NCBI GenBank assembly: GCA_010093705.1
Contig: MU006089.1
Location: forward strand, 534,562 to 598,561
Length of the DNA stretch: 64,000 nucleotides
Reading direction: 5' to 3'
Source of the DNA: Patellaria atrata CBS 101060
Lineage: Eukaryota > Ascomycota > Dothideomycetes > Patellariales > Patellariaceae
The position numbers and the translations under genes are program-made. The notes below the pieces were generated by a model. That model ran no database searches. It had not been told where the DNA came from and saw only the letters and a program-made list of their open reading frames with translations. Of this stretch, positions 34,599 through 46,579 are shown piece after piece. The number at the start of each line of letters is the position of its first letter. Positions within the stretch are counted from its first letter, which is position 1.

Positions 34599-36169
34599 GT
34601 TGACTGGCCTTTATTGGAATGCAAATTGGAATGGTGTGCTGTCAGAATTGGTGAGTTGGAAATTCGGAAGATTATAAGTTATGATCGGTATTAGATTGTC
34701 TTGATGTTGCAGAACAGTTGGAAGTTATATAGATTCGAACGGAGAAATGCCGAGATTAAGTCCAATTGGGTACAATAGCAGAGGTAACAATAAACTTTCG
34801 TTTACGGTGCTGTCACTGGGCTGCTATTGTTGTCTTGTCAATTGACGAGTCAAACAGACCATGGTAGGACGTGAGCAACCGATCAGCCTCAACATGCTTT
34901 CCTTCAATCGAGTTGCACCTGAATCTAAAGTGTTCCGATAGAAGGCCACCCCGAGTTTAGAGGCATAGAGAAGTATATAACTCAGTCTACTTTTTTTTTT
35001 TGGGAAGAGATATACTGCGTTTCGTAGCTGAGCGAATTTATATAGAGCAGAAGACCTAATAACGCGATAGAATATCAACGGGGAAATTCAGGTTGCGTGT
35101 GAGCTACAAAATACTGACAAGAGTCAATCCAAGGAGACTATTACTCACGACCTAGACAATCAGTTAGAGAGAAGTTGAAGCATTTGCGCTCTGTTCTGCG
35201 TCAATGTGTGGTGTTGTTTGTTGGAGCAGGAATGTTGTCCGAGATCGGTTGTTGTACTATGACAAGGGATTCGGCGGTATTTATTACCAATTGGGTCTAA
35301 CGAAACTTGAACATTAAAGTCACTGGTAAGAAATGATGACTTAGAGGGGTGAATACTCAATGGTCAAACGGGACTTTGAATAAGCGTGACCGATGGTAGA
35401 AGACAGTCACGGGGGCTACATAAAAGGAGAGCTAATCGTTCAACCACCATACATCTCACGTATTTTTACCCATACGAACGCCATTATTATGAGACTTATC
35501 TCTCAAGCTGCTGTCCTTACAACATAGTAAGGTCGAGAATAGTGGTTCAACTTCCCGAAATGGTACAGGTCTAGTAAACCGTGATATCCAGTCTCTTTGT
35601 AGTCCGCGATAGTTGATTCTCATACTCTAATATATCAAGCATTCTATTACGGGTTGTCTTTACAGACTGAAATTAATTAACCGGAAGAGGACGAATGGGT
35701 GAAAGTTCTTATTGAAGCAGGGTGACTGTTCGACGATTAGGCCAGAGGGAAGGCGTTATAACTACAAGGTATACAGGTGAGGCGATAGTCAATGGACTGG
35801 TGCGTAGACCGTGGACTCGAGGTTGTCTTCTTTCCTTAATGCTTTGCAAAGGGCTACTTGTACGGTAATCAGATCGGTTGAGGATATTAAATAAGGTAGT
35901 TTACTGTAGATGGAGCGTTGGATGAAGGGATGTTGCGAAGTGGAGTTGACCCTTGACGTTTGTGATGAGACCAGATGGTTAGTCCGAATCGGGCAATTGC
36001 ATCTCATGGACTGTTTTTTCTTTGTTCCCCAGCCCTGCAGGGCATCTGCATACGATCGCCATAGCTCCAAGAGGGCACCTTCCCCTTCACCGCAAGCCAA
36101 CCTAGAACAGAGCCCCGCCAACCGTCTGTTTTTATTTGCACCAAGTCGTTCCTTCCCTTCTGACTCTAG
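34599..36169. other. Divergent intergenic region, 2EXR-like / aminopeptidase
   Basis: About 1.6 kb. It should hold the promoters of both flanking genes. A T/A homopolymer (10 or more T) is near 34990-35001. Open frames on either strand lack support. The minus-strand frame at 35789-36244 is antisense to the aminopeptidase leader and is not believed. Confidence 0.5.
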
Positions 36170-39100
36170 ATGCATTGTCTCAACCCCGCTACAAGCGCAC
36201 AATTCTGTCGCCTCACACCCATATATCGTGCCATAAATCTTCAATCGCAGGCTTCTAGGATCCGGTTACGGCATATAAGACCAGCTGTACGGACATATCA
36301 CTACACTTCTCCACCAATCTATTCTTACCCCTCCCATCCGCATTCCTCCTCACAGTTATACTCTCTGCTCTCTCGACGACTGCGAAATCTCACCAGCCAA
36401 CCTCGTCTTGTGCGCCATTGTTCATACCAGAGAAACATGTGCAAGCATCAATTCGGAACTGATGCCGCTGATGGCAGCATCGACGTTGCCAAAGGCCGAC
36501 AGGTCCTCCCGAAGAACGTCAAAGCTACACACTACCACCTCACCTTGGAGCCGAATCTTGAGACCTTTGAGTATGAGGGTGAGGTTGTAATTGAGTAAGA
36601 TAGCCTGATTACCAGTCGACGCTGTACAGACATACCAATAATAGTAAAGCCTAGACGTTGTTGACAATTCAACCTCAATATCTCTCAATACAATTGACCT
36701 TAAAATCACCTCGACCAAGGTCACCTCCGGCTCTCACGAGATAACATCGTCCCCCGATCTCTCGTACGACGATGATAGCCAGACGACGAAGATATCATTC
36801 GATGAGACAATCCCGGCAAACTCTAAAGCGACTCTCGCTATCAAATTCACCGGTACCTTAAACAACAATATGGCAGGTTTCTATAGATCCTCCTACAAGG
36901 CCAAAGATGGGTCTACAAAGTATCTTGCTACCACACAGATGGAACCCACAGATGCCAGGCGAGCTTTCCCCTGCTTCGACGAACCTGCCTTGAAAGCTAA
37001 GTTCACAATTACGCTGATTGCGGATAAACATCTCACCTGCTTAAGCAATATGGATGAGGCTTCACAAACAGAGGTGGACTCGAGCATAAGCGGCGGCAAG
37101 AAGAAGGCAGTGACTTTTAACAAGACACCACTCATGTCTACATACCTACTCGCGTTTGTTGTAGGAGAGCTCAATGTCATCGAAACGAATAACTTCAGAG
37201 TTCCCGTCAGAGTGTATGCACCACCAGATTCCAATATCGAACATGGGCGGTTCTCTCTTGATCTCGCTGCCCGAACTCTTGACTTCTATGAGAAGACGTT
37301 CAACAGTCCCTTCCCCCTTCCCAAGATGGATATGGTTGCTATCCCCGATTTCAGTGCCGGTGCAATGGAGAACTGGGGTTTAATCACTTATCGCGTTGTC
37401 GATTTGTTATTCGATGAGGCAACAAGCGGTGCGTCCACCAAACAGCGCGTTGCAGAGGTTGTTCAGCACGAATTAGCTCACCAGTGGTTTGGCAACCTTG
37501 TGACTATGGACTTCTGGGATGGTCTCTGGCTCAACGAGGGCTTCGCAACTTGGATGTCTTGGTATTCATGCAATGTCTTCTATCCAGAGTGGAAAGTATG
37601 GCAAGGATATGTTACGGACAACTTAGCCAATGCTTTGGGCCTTGATTCTTTAAGGAGCAGTCATCCTATTGAAGTACCAGTTAAACGTGCGGATGAAATC
37701 AATCAGATTTTTGATGCTATTTCCTATTCAAAGGGATCATGCGTGTTACGAATGATTTCAAAATATCTTGGGGAAGAGACGTTTATGGAAGGTATTCGAC
37801 GATACCTCAAGAAGCATGCGTTTGGCAATACTCAGACCGGCGATCTGTGGGCTGCTTTAAGCGATGCTAGTGGAAAGGACGTGTCAAGTGTGATGGATAT
37901 CTGGACAAAGAACGTTGGATACCCAGTTGTATCCGTGACCGAGGACCCATCATCGAGCTCGATCAAGGTAAAACAAAACAGATTCTTGCGTACAGCTGAT
38001 GTGAAACCGGAGGAAGACAAGACCCTATATCCTATCTTTCTCGGGTTGCGCACAAAGTCTGGAGTGGATGAAGACCTCACCTTTTCTGAGCGTGAAACGA
38101 GTTTCAAGTTGAATAATCTCGACTTCTTCAAGCTGAATGCAGATCACTCGGGCATCTATCGTACATCTTATACCCCGGAACGATTAGAGAAGTTAGGTAT
38201 TGCGGCGAAGGAAGGCCTCCTGACGGTGGAAGATCGCGCCGGTATGATTGCTGATGCTGGTGCTCTTGCCGCATCTGGGTACCAATCGACATCAGGAATC
38301 CTCTCACTACTTGAGAGCTTCAAGTCCGAACCCGAATTTGTCGTTTGGGACGAGATCACGGGACGTATTGGAGCACTTCGAGCTGCATGGGTCTTCGAAG
38401 ATGAGACCGTTAAAGATGCGCTCAAGAAGTTTCAACGTGATCTGACGAGTGATAAGGCCCACGAACTCGGATGGACTTTCAAAGATACCGACGGTCAGAT
38501 CGAGCAGCAGTTCAAGGCATTAATGTTCGGTAGTGCAGGAGCTGTAGGTGACGAGAAGATCAAGAGTGCAGCGTTCGAGATGTTCGAAAAGTTCAAAAAT
38601 GGTGACCGATCTGCTATTCATCCTAACCTTCGCTCAAGCATCTATGCCATCGTCTTGACGTATGGTGGAGACGCAGAGGTACGTACTTATCGACTTACAT
38701 TCAAACAAAATATACTAACTATGTGAACAGTACGACGCTATTCTCAATGAATACAGGACCGCAACCACTAGCAACGAGCGGAACACTGCACTTCGAGCCA
38801 TCGGCCGCGCAAAGAAGCAAGAGCTGATCCAACGTACACTCCAACTACCCCTTAGCGATGAAGTCAAGGGTCAAGATATCTACCTTCCCCTCGGTGGCCT
38901 ACGTGCTCACAAAGAGGGCATCCTAGAACTCTGGCAATGGTGTACTGAGCATTGGGACGAACTGGAGAAGAAGTTGCCACCAGGTCTCACCATGCTCGGA
39001 ACCGTGGTATCTATATGCACGTCAAGCTTCACTACTCTGGAGCACAGGCAGAGGATTATCGATTTCTTCGGCCAGCGCAAGACCAAGGGATTCGATCAGA

Positions 39101-39204
39101 GCTTAGCACAGAGCTTGGATGCTATCAAGGCGAAGGCGAGCTGGATTGAGAGAGATAGTGAGGATGTCAAAGAGTGGCTAAGGCAGCATGACTATCTGAA
39201 TTAG
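36170..39204 (+). CDS. M1 zinc aminopeptidase (Ape2/Aap1 family)
   Basis: Gluzincin aminopeptidase that removes N-terminal residues from peptides. Exons 36170-36594, 36650-38678 and 38731-39204 give 975 residues. Starting instead at the in-frame ATG 36437 (MCKHQFGTDAADG) gives 886, the usual cytosolic length. The extra 89 residues are rich in Arg, Ser and Tyr with hardly any acidic residues, as in a mitochondrial targeting sequence. The catalytic features are intact: GAMENWG near residue 379, HELAH near 415 and the downstream zinc ligand in WLNEGFATW. The ERAP1-like C-terminal domain is complete. Yeast Ape2 is known in more than one location, so two start codons could produce two forms. Which is used cannot be told from sequence. 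Confidence 0.95.
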
Positions 39205-42018
39205 AAGATATGTGGAAATGTGCAGCTAGAATTGTAATACGGAGGTTGCAACGTCTGTGGCTTCCATCATGCGCATATTCCGGTGCATAGCTCACATTTG
39301 ATGGAGCATTTAGAGATATGACTATCTCGACCAAAAGAATATACCTGTATTATAGTATATACCGATCTCTGATACAAAAAATGCATATAATCAAACACAG
39401 TTCTGTGCTTTTGAAGAGGAAACATTTTGCGAAATTCAAGTATCAGATTGTCGTGCAATAGATGCCAAGTAATGTTGTAGGTCTCAGAGCACGAGTTTCG
39501 AAGTTGTACCTTCTGGTACCTCTCTGTACGAGTACGACAGTAAACGCTGAAACATGTAACCGTGTAACTTGAATATGGAGATGTGATCTTGAAGATCGTC
39601 TGGTTGCAGAGCCGCATTTCAGTACGCTCAGCTCCCTTCTAGGTATGTCCCCATGCTCATACAAACACGAAGCGATCAAAAAGTGATTAAGAACAGAAAC
39701 AAATAACGATCACGGTTACAGTAATAAAGGATTCTGAAACGGAGCATCTTAATTGTAGTGGAGATATTTCATCGTCCTTCTATCGCTGTCATTGCTCATG
39801 TTGTACTCAGTCATTTCAAATTTTCAACAGGCCAATTCGGCGGCCTCTTTTTGTTTCGGTTCCGTTGCCACTGGCCCAATAGGTCTGCATCCGGCGCGTT
39901 TACTGTCTATACCTGCATATGTATGGTCGAAGGCAATGTGAATTGGTATTCTCGGTGCCTTTCTTAGGAGATGAAGGGATCTTGCAGTATAGTTTCGTGG
40001 CTTCGTCATCAGCGGTTCGTGATGCTTGGGATGGTTCACCAGTTTTGGGATCGTACGACGGGTACCTTTGAGCCCGTTTAAGATCTGGATTTTAGTGCAT
40101 GGGTTTTTTCATCTTTGTTATCAATGAAGATGGGAGTAAGAGCTGTGCTGATGCGGGAGATCATTCTGATATCGAGTTTTCAATATGATGACCCTTGGCA
40201 AGAGGGATGTAATTCTGTACTTCGTACACTATCATCTACTTGTATTCGATATCTGTAGCTGTTGGATGACTCCACAATCCAAGCTTGACTCCACCTCTTC
40301 TCAGCAAGTCATCGGCCGCAGATTCGGCATCCAAACCTAACGCCATCTGCAAGGGCGCCACATCTTTCGTGTGTCTCGTCTGGGTTGCGGCAAGCAGATA
40401 TACAAGCTCAAGGATGCTTGGCTCCTCGCAAAAGATTCGTCAAAAGGTTCTCCTATCACAGAGGTGTTGAAAGGAATTTGTTATAAGGCGAGGATGAGGA
40501 GGCCTAACCAATCAGTGAAACAGCACGCCTGGTCTTACACTTGAAATCTTGATGATAATGTAAGGAAGTGCCTGCTCCAACTCTTCTAACTGGAAAGACA
40601 GAATTTCACCGCTTGCTGCGGGACTGTCACAAAGTCCCTGGACCAGTGGCCCTGGTTACGGAACATCTGGCCAAACAGAAGGCTTTCTTTGCCCTGGCAG
40701 AACATTTGATGACAACCTAAGCCAAAGCACGAAATCTAAAGGGCCCAAAGGGGACCACGACAGCAAGATGGAGAGTCAGAAGACTTGCAAGACCACCAGG
40801 GCCAAAGTACAGTTCAACCAATGATGAATCATCATGACAATCTTTGACGCTTCCAAGACCTTCTGACCACACTCGATTTTCGAAAAGAGCGAGAACTTGC
40901 CCTGAAGGTAGCCTTATCGGGATAAGACGCCAGAAAGACGAAAAAGGGGTTCGTGCGCCAGATGGTGATGGTGTTTCAGCCCTCTGGCCGGAACCTCAAC
41001 TCTTCCTCTTAGACCTCTACCAAGATCAATGGCATGATATTGATAAACGTGGAAGCATTGTACGGACTTACACGGTTGGTTATACAAACGAACGGAGTAA
41101 GAGTCGCATACTCAAGGAATTGGGAGTCGAATGGGGGGTTCCCACAGACAATCAATTCATTCCTAGGCTAGTTCTATGCCCACGCTCTGGTGGTGGGAGG
41201 GGAGTTGATTAGCGAACAATTAAGAAGCCGTACGGTACCTGCATTAATGATAATGTACGTCCGTACGCGCATCTAAAAAGTTCATCAGCCAATGTGTAAG
41301 ACGACGGGATGAGTCTGCTGTGAGTGATATCGTTGATATTGCAGAGATACCGAGTGCAGTATTACACCGATAACTCCACCGAATTTTGGTAAAGACATAG
41401 AAGAAGTTACATAGTGAAGCATACCCCAGTCTGGTTTTTGGCAGACGAGAAAGCCCAAGAGCTTTTAATGTCCGTTGGCGAGTGTTAGAAGCCTTTCAGC
41501 GCTCAGTGCTTGCGAACTGATCATCCTAACGGCGGCTCTTCCTGCAATCCAGCATCCTACATCAACACTTTTTTGTACAGAGTATCTCTATCACCCTGCT
41601 ATAGTGTTCGCACTAGTACTCTAAAGTACCACCTAACCCTTCTACATCCTAAAAGTCTTTTTTTCTCCACTTCCATACAGGAGGTTTCGACGTTGAATCC
41701 CACGTCTAACAAGCATCAACGTCCTCCTCTGTTCCTCCATCGTGTCGACAAAGTAATCCTAATATACTTGCGTGTTCGGGTTTTTGTTCTAAATTGGCTT
41801 GCGATTATACCTTCATACCCTGCTCCCTTGAAAACCTGGGGTGTTTCTGATGCGCTGCCGAGTCGCGGGCGGTTAACTGCCTCGTACCTCTCTCCCTTTC
41901 TACCCCAACCTACGAGACAGCTGGCTGTCGCAAATCATCCTCCTCTCCGAAGGGTCCAATCTGGCTATTACTCTACAGGCCTAAACTGGTTTGAGCCAGA
42001 ATACTTTGCGAGCTCCAA
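39205..42018. other. Long intergenic region upstream of RhoGAP gene
   Basis: About 2.8 kb. It includes the aminopeptidase 3' end and, from about 41500, a pyrimidine-rich leader and promoter of the RhoGAP gene. A frame at 40844-41212 lacks an ATG, domain and homology cues. No RNA gene or transposon recognised. Confidence 0.5.
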
Positions 42019-45000
42019 ATGTTGCAAGGCCGGGATGAGCCTGGCTCCTCACCTCCAACAGTTGGAGACGACGAAGCTCATAAAACTACTTCCACCACTT
42101 CACGAAGCCAGTCTTCCCTTACCGACAGCGTCCGGGTCCTGCGCGAGAATCCCTCTGGCAGACCGAACATTCTCCCCTCTCGCTCAGATCCTCGTGGTGG
42201 TCGTCGGAAGCCCGCTCCAAGTCCTCTACAACAATCTACCCAGCCGTTGAGTCCTACATCAGGGCAACCGAATCCATTGTCTCCAAGGGCGGCGTACTAT
42301 CAACCGGGAGATCTGGAACAGCCAAGGTCTCCCCGCGAACGTTTAGATGCGCTTTTGGCCATTGAGGAAGCTGACAATAGCGCACCATTAGCTGTTCACA
42401 ACACCACCTCTAGAGATATAAGTGGAAGGACGCTAACAAATCCCTCCTCTTATGCTCAGCTACGAACTGTATCAGCTCCTCTCACAACTTCAAATCGGAC
42501 CTCACCACCCCCTTCCTCTCCAACGAATATGATGCCCCCTATGAAACCGAATCGTCCCGACCCTCGACCCACGGTAGCGCGAAATGCGTCTATTGACTCT
42601 ACGGTTTCCTCCGTCTCTTCCAGTTCTTATAAGCCTAATTCCCATCCGGATGGCGCGAGTTCTTCAGCAGACCTTGCAAGCTATGTAGCGACCCACGGAT
42701 CTCCAGATTCTGCGCTTCAGAGTCTATGGAAGGAGAAACAGAGTGCTTCAGTCCATAATGCTCAATTATGGAGGCTCGTCGAGAAGCAAAGGACAATGAT
42801 CTTAGGACTAAATAAGGATCTGGAACGAGCATACAAAGATAAAGATCGATATAGAAAGAAACTGAAGGAACACCTCGCTCAAGTTCCGCCCTTACCAGAA
42901 GCAGCAGCAAGATTAGGGGCTGCGGATAGGGATAATAGTCAATCGCCGGCTCCGAGCGATGATACATCAAATAGGAGCAATAGTGCCCAGGAGACAGTTT
43001 CTGAAGCATCGAAGCAAGCACACCCGCAAGAATCTCCCCATACCTTCCCACTGGCACAATCCCACCCCCGAGCTCAACCGTCAATTCAGACCCTGGCACC
43101 CTCACCAAATGTATCGGAAGATTCTACTAGCAATGAACCCTCACCCAACATTTCTAATGCGGGTAATATATCAGCACTCAACAGTGCTGTCCCCGCAGCC
43201 CTAAACGTTAGGAAACAAAGCAGTAGTCCTCCCGCAGAATCTATTCAGCGCCAAGTAGCTCATGATAACCATGGGCCTAAAGCAATCACACTGCAAGCAG
43301 CGCCAAAGTCGCACAAGAAAGCGCCGTCTCTTTCGCTAACCCAGGCAACACCCACCTTAGGATCATCTGGATTCCCCAGCCCTGGTAAACCCACCCATCC
43401 TCTTAGAAAAGCTCCTCCTGCGCCGCTGGATCTGTCACAACCCAACCGTGCCAGCTCCCATTTACACCAATCGCAAAAGCCGGCTGAAGAAGGAGATGAT
43501 TCTGAATATGACGATATTCTAGAGGTGGATGAGTTGCCACAGTTCGAGAGAGGAAGGCGGAAAACCAGAGAAGAAGACGACCGACTGCGGGAAGCGATTA
43601 TGCAAAAGGAGCAGGAAACTCGAAGCAGATCGAAATCGAAGAAGAAAGGCAAGAGTAAGAGCAAAAGCAAACCTCCAGCGGAATCTCAGCCCGAGCCTGA
43701 ACCCGAGATTCCCGTGCCGCAGGAGGAGAAGGCTAAGACCATTGCAATCGCACCACCAGCCGCCGGTTTTATGGCCGGTTTACCAAGCTCTCCAAGAATA
43801 GCGGATCACTCTGGCTCGCTAAATGCTATGCTGAGTCCTGCGAACTCGGAAGGATCGATGATCACGCAAAGAAGTATCATTTCCACGCCACTCATGAGCC
43901 CAGGTCTCCCAATGAGCCCTCGACCTGGTGACCGACCCTTAGGATCACCCCTTCCCCGAGGGCCGAAGTCTAATCTAACCTCACCTCCTATGTCTCCCGG
44001 TTTTGCAGGCGGCCTACCTTTGTCTCCCCGCGCTCCTAAGCAGCCTATACCCCTTCCTCCGATTACTCCCAATTCCTTCGGCTCTCCCCACAACGCGAGA
44101 ATAGAACAGTTTCACAGACAAGAAGCTGAAAAAGCAGCGACTGCTGGAGGATTAGCTCCTCCTAGCATCGAAGTAGAGAGACCGGGTAGCTCTTTCGGAG
44201 AACCTTCAAGCCCTGAATCCATATATCAAGGCTTAGTGTCTGATCAGTACCCTGGCCTTTTGCTCCCACCGAATGCGTTACCCTCGATTAGTGTTAAGGT
44301 GTTCTCCTCTCGATTGAGACCTTCTAGATTAAGCTTCATTGCGCCTAAGGCTACCGAAGAAGATCCCGTATTCATTCTGGCAATTTTCGCACGATCGGAC
44401 GGCAAACAATTATGGAGAGTTGAAAAGACAACTGCTTCATTACCGATTCTTGACTCGCAACTGAAGTCTCTCTGCAAATTTACAGGAAAACTCCCTGATA
44501 AGAACTTATTCGCTGGACATGCCCCCGCTAAGATTGATGCAAGGCGAGCGGCACTGAACACGTATTTTGACAACATGTTAGATACACCAATGAGTGAAAA
44601 AGCCGGACTAGTTGTCTGTGAATATTTTTCTACAGATGTCACCGGTACGAAGACATCAGACAGTACTTCAGTGTCGCCATCGGAAACCACCTCCTCCACA
44701 TTGGTAAATGGCGGAAGACCACACAAAGAAGGTTATCTGACGAAACGTGGCAAGAATTTTGGCGGCTGGAAGGCCAGATATTTCGTTTTGGAAGGTCCGG
44801 AGCTACGATACTATGAAGCACCCGGTGGAGCTCATCTAGGCACTATCAAGCTGTTCAGCGCTCAGATTGGAAAACAATCTCAACAACAGGCGAACCAGTC
44901 ACCTTCCAGGCAAGATGATCCCGAAAACCAGTATAGACACGCATTTTTGATCCTTGAGCCGAAGAAGAGAGATTCCTCAAGTCTTGTACGACACGTTCTA

Positions 45001-45413
45001 TGTGCGGAAAGTGACGAAGAGCGCGATACTTGGGTCGACATTCTGCTTCAGTATGTCGACTATCAGGAGGAGCAACCTGGATCAGCAAAGAGCATGGGAT
45101 TTACCAAAGGTGCACAAGATGGCCGATCGAGGAATAGCCCAGACGTGGAGAAGCCGAATACGCTGCAGACAGTTAGCTATAATGATGTTGTCGCGGCGGA
45201 AGCTCCTGTTAAAGGTCCTACATCACCTACCCAACATTCGCACCAAACTTCTGGTAGTCATCCAACTATCTCAGGGCCAACGAATGCCACCGTAATCGAA
45301 AATTCTCAGAACTGGGGTATGAAGAACCTTATGGCTCCTCCGATGAAGGCAGACAAGAAACGAAGTATCTTCGCGGGTTTCCGAGGCCGATCTTCGTCCG
45401 ACATCGCCAATGC

Positions 45414-45446
<33 letters not shown>

Positions 45447-46579
45447 CATGCATGAACGGCCCAACCAAGCACGTGTGGTGTTCGGCCTACCCCTTGCTGA
45501 GGCGGTAGAGTGTTCTGCTCCTCTCGGGATTGATACATGTCTTCCCGCGGTAGTATATCGCTGTTTAGAGTATCTGAACGCGAAGAATGCTGCAAGTGAG
45601 GAAGGCATTTTCCGGTTAAGCGGCTCAAACATTGTCATCAAGGCGCTACGAGAACGGTTCAATACCGAAGGAGATGTAAAACTTCTCGATGGCCAGTATT
45701 ATGACGTGCATGCTGTAGCATCATTACTGAAGCTGTATCTTCGTGAGCTACCAGTCTCCATTTTGACAAGAGAGCTACACCTAGACTTCCTGAAAGTTCT
45801 GGATCTCGACGAGAAGGATAAGAAGATCTCCGCGTTCAACGTCCTAGTACATCGGCTTCCGCGGGTGAATATTGAACTGATTCAAGCCCTCTCTTGCTTC
45901 CTTCTTGACATCGTCAATAACTCTGATGTGAACAAAATGACAGTCAGAAATGGTAAGCCGGACCTTCCACCCCTGAAACTCAAATAAGACTTCAATCAAC
46001 TAACAAACAACAGTCGGCATCGTCTTCGCACCCACGCTCAACATCCCCGCGCCGCTCATATCCTTCTTCTTAACCGACTACTCCACCATCTTCGGTGCCG
46101 AAATCGACGAAGCTTCCTCCCCCATCCGCGAAATTACAGTCACCGCTCCATTGACGCCTGAATCCATCCGTTCCCCAAGACGGCAAATGTTCTCCGACCT
46201 CCCTACACCAGCGTACAACCAAACCTCGTTCAACCCACCCTCTATCCTACAGCAACTTCAATCATCCCACCCTCACCATTACCAACAGCAACAAGGCCAC
46301 TCCCATCACGAAGCAGGGTTCATCCCGATGCAGCCAAGTTACGAGCAGCCCATGTATCAGGCCCCGCAACCAATGGGCGGTATGATGGATGGCGGGTTCA
46401 GCAGCTTGAACGGCGCGCTTGGAGGAGGTGGCGGGGATAACAGGACGGCGAAGCAGAGGAGAAGAGAGAGCGGAATGTTACTTGTCAATATGGGACTTGC
46501 GGGGCAGAGGAAGAGCTCGGTGCAGAAGATGAGGGACAATCAGCAGGGAATGGTACAGGAGGAGAGTGCGTTTGAATAA
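42019..46579 (+). CDS. PX-PH-RhoGAP protein, Bem3-like Rho/Cdc42 GTPase-activating protein
   Basis: Stimulates GTP hydrolysis by Rho-family GTPases; yeast Bem3 acts on Cdc42 at sites of polarised growth. Two exons, 42019-45952 and 46014-46579, give 1499 residues. The first about 750 residues are disordered and Pro/Ser-rich with a coiled-coil-like segment around RLVEKQRTMILGLNKDLERAYKD region. A PX domain covers about residues 750-873 and a PH domain about 902-1017 (starting KEGYLTKRGKNFGGWKARYF). A polyglutamine tract of 11 lies near 1132-1143. The RhoGAP domain covers about 1153-1360, with arginine finger EEGIFRLSGS and the conserved VASLLKLYLRELP. The 61-bp intron falls inside the GAP domain and restores MTVRNVGIVFAPTLN. 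The tail is Gln/His/Gly-rich. Confidence 0.94.
45413..45447 (+). repeat. CAG trinucleotide repeat encoding polyglutamine
   Basis: About eleven uninterrupted CAG codons within the RhoGAP reading frame, between the PH and GAP domains. Pure CAG runs are prone to length change, so alleles may differ between strains. Confidence 0.95.

Noticed and set aside
35789-36244. 151-codon minus-strand frame upstream of the aminopeptidase
   Set aside because: It overlaps the aminopeptidase leader and start in antisense, has no domain and no splice partners.
40844-41212. 122-codon frame between aminopeptidase and RhoGAP
   Set aside because: Begins with TTG, not ATG, and no domain or exon support is visible.
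41510-42250. 246-codon frame overlapping the RhoGAP start
   Set aside because: No ATG at its start and it overlaps the RhoGAP N-terminus in another frame; best explained as transcript leader.
42635-43108. Minus-strand frame inside the RhoGAP gene
   Set aside because: Shadow of the disordered coding region; no family features.
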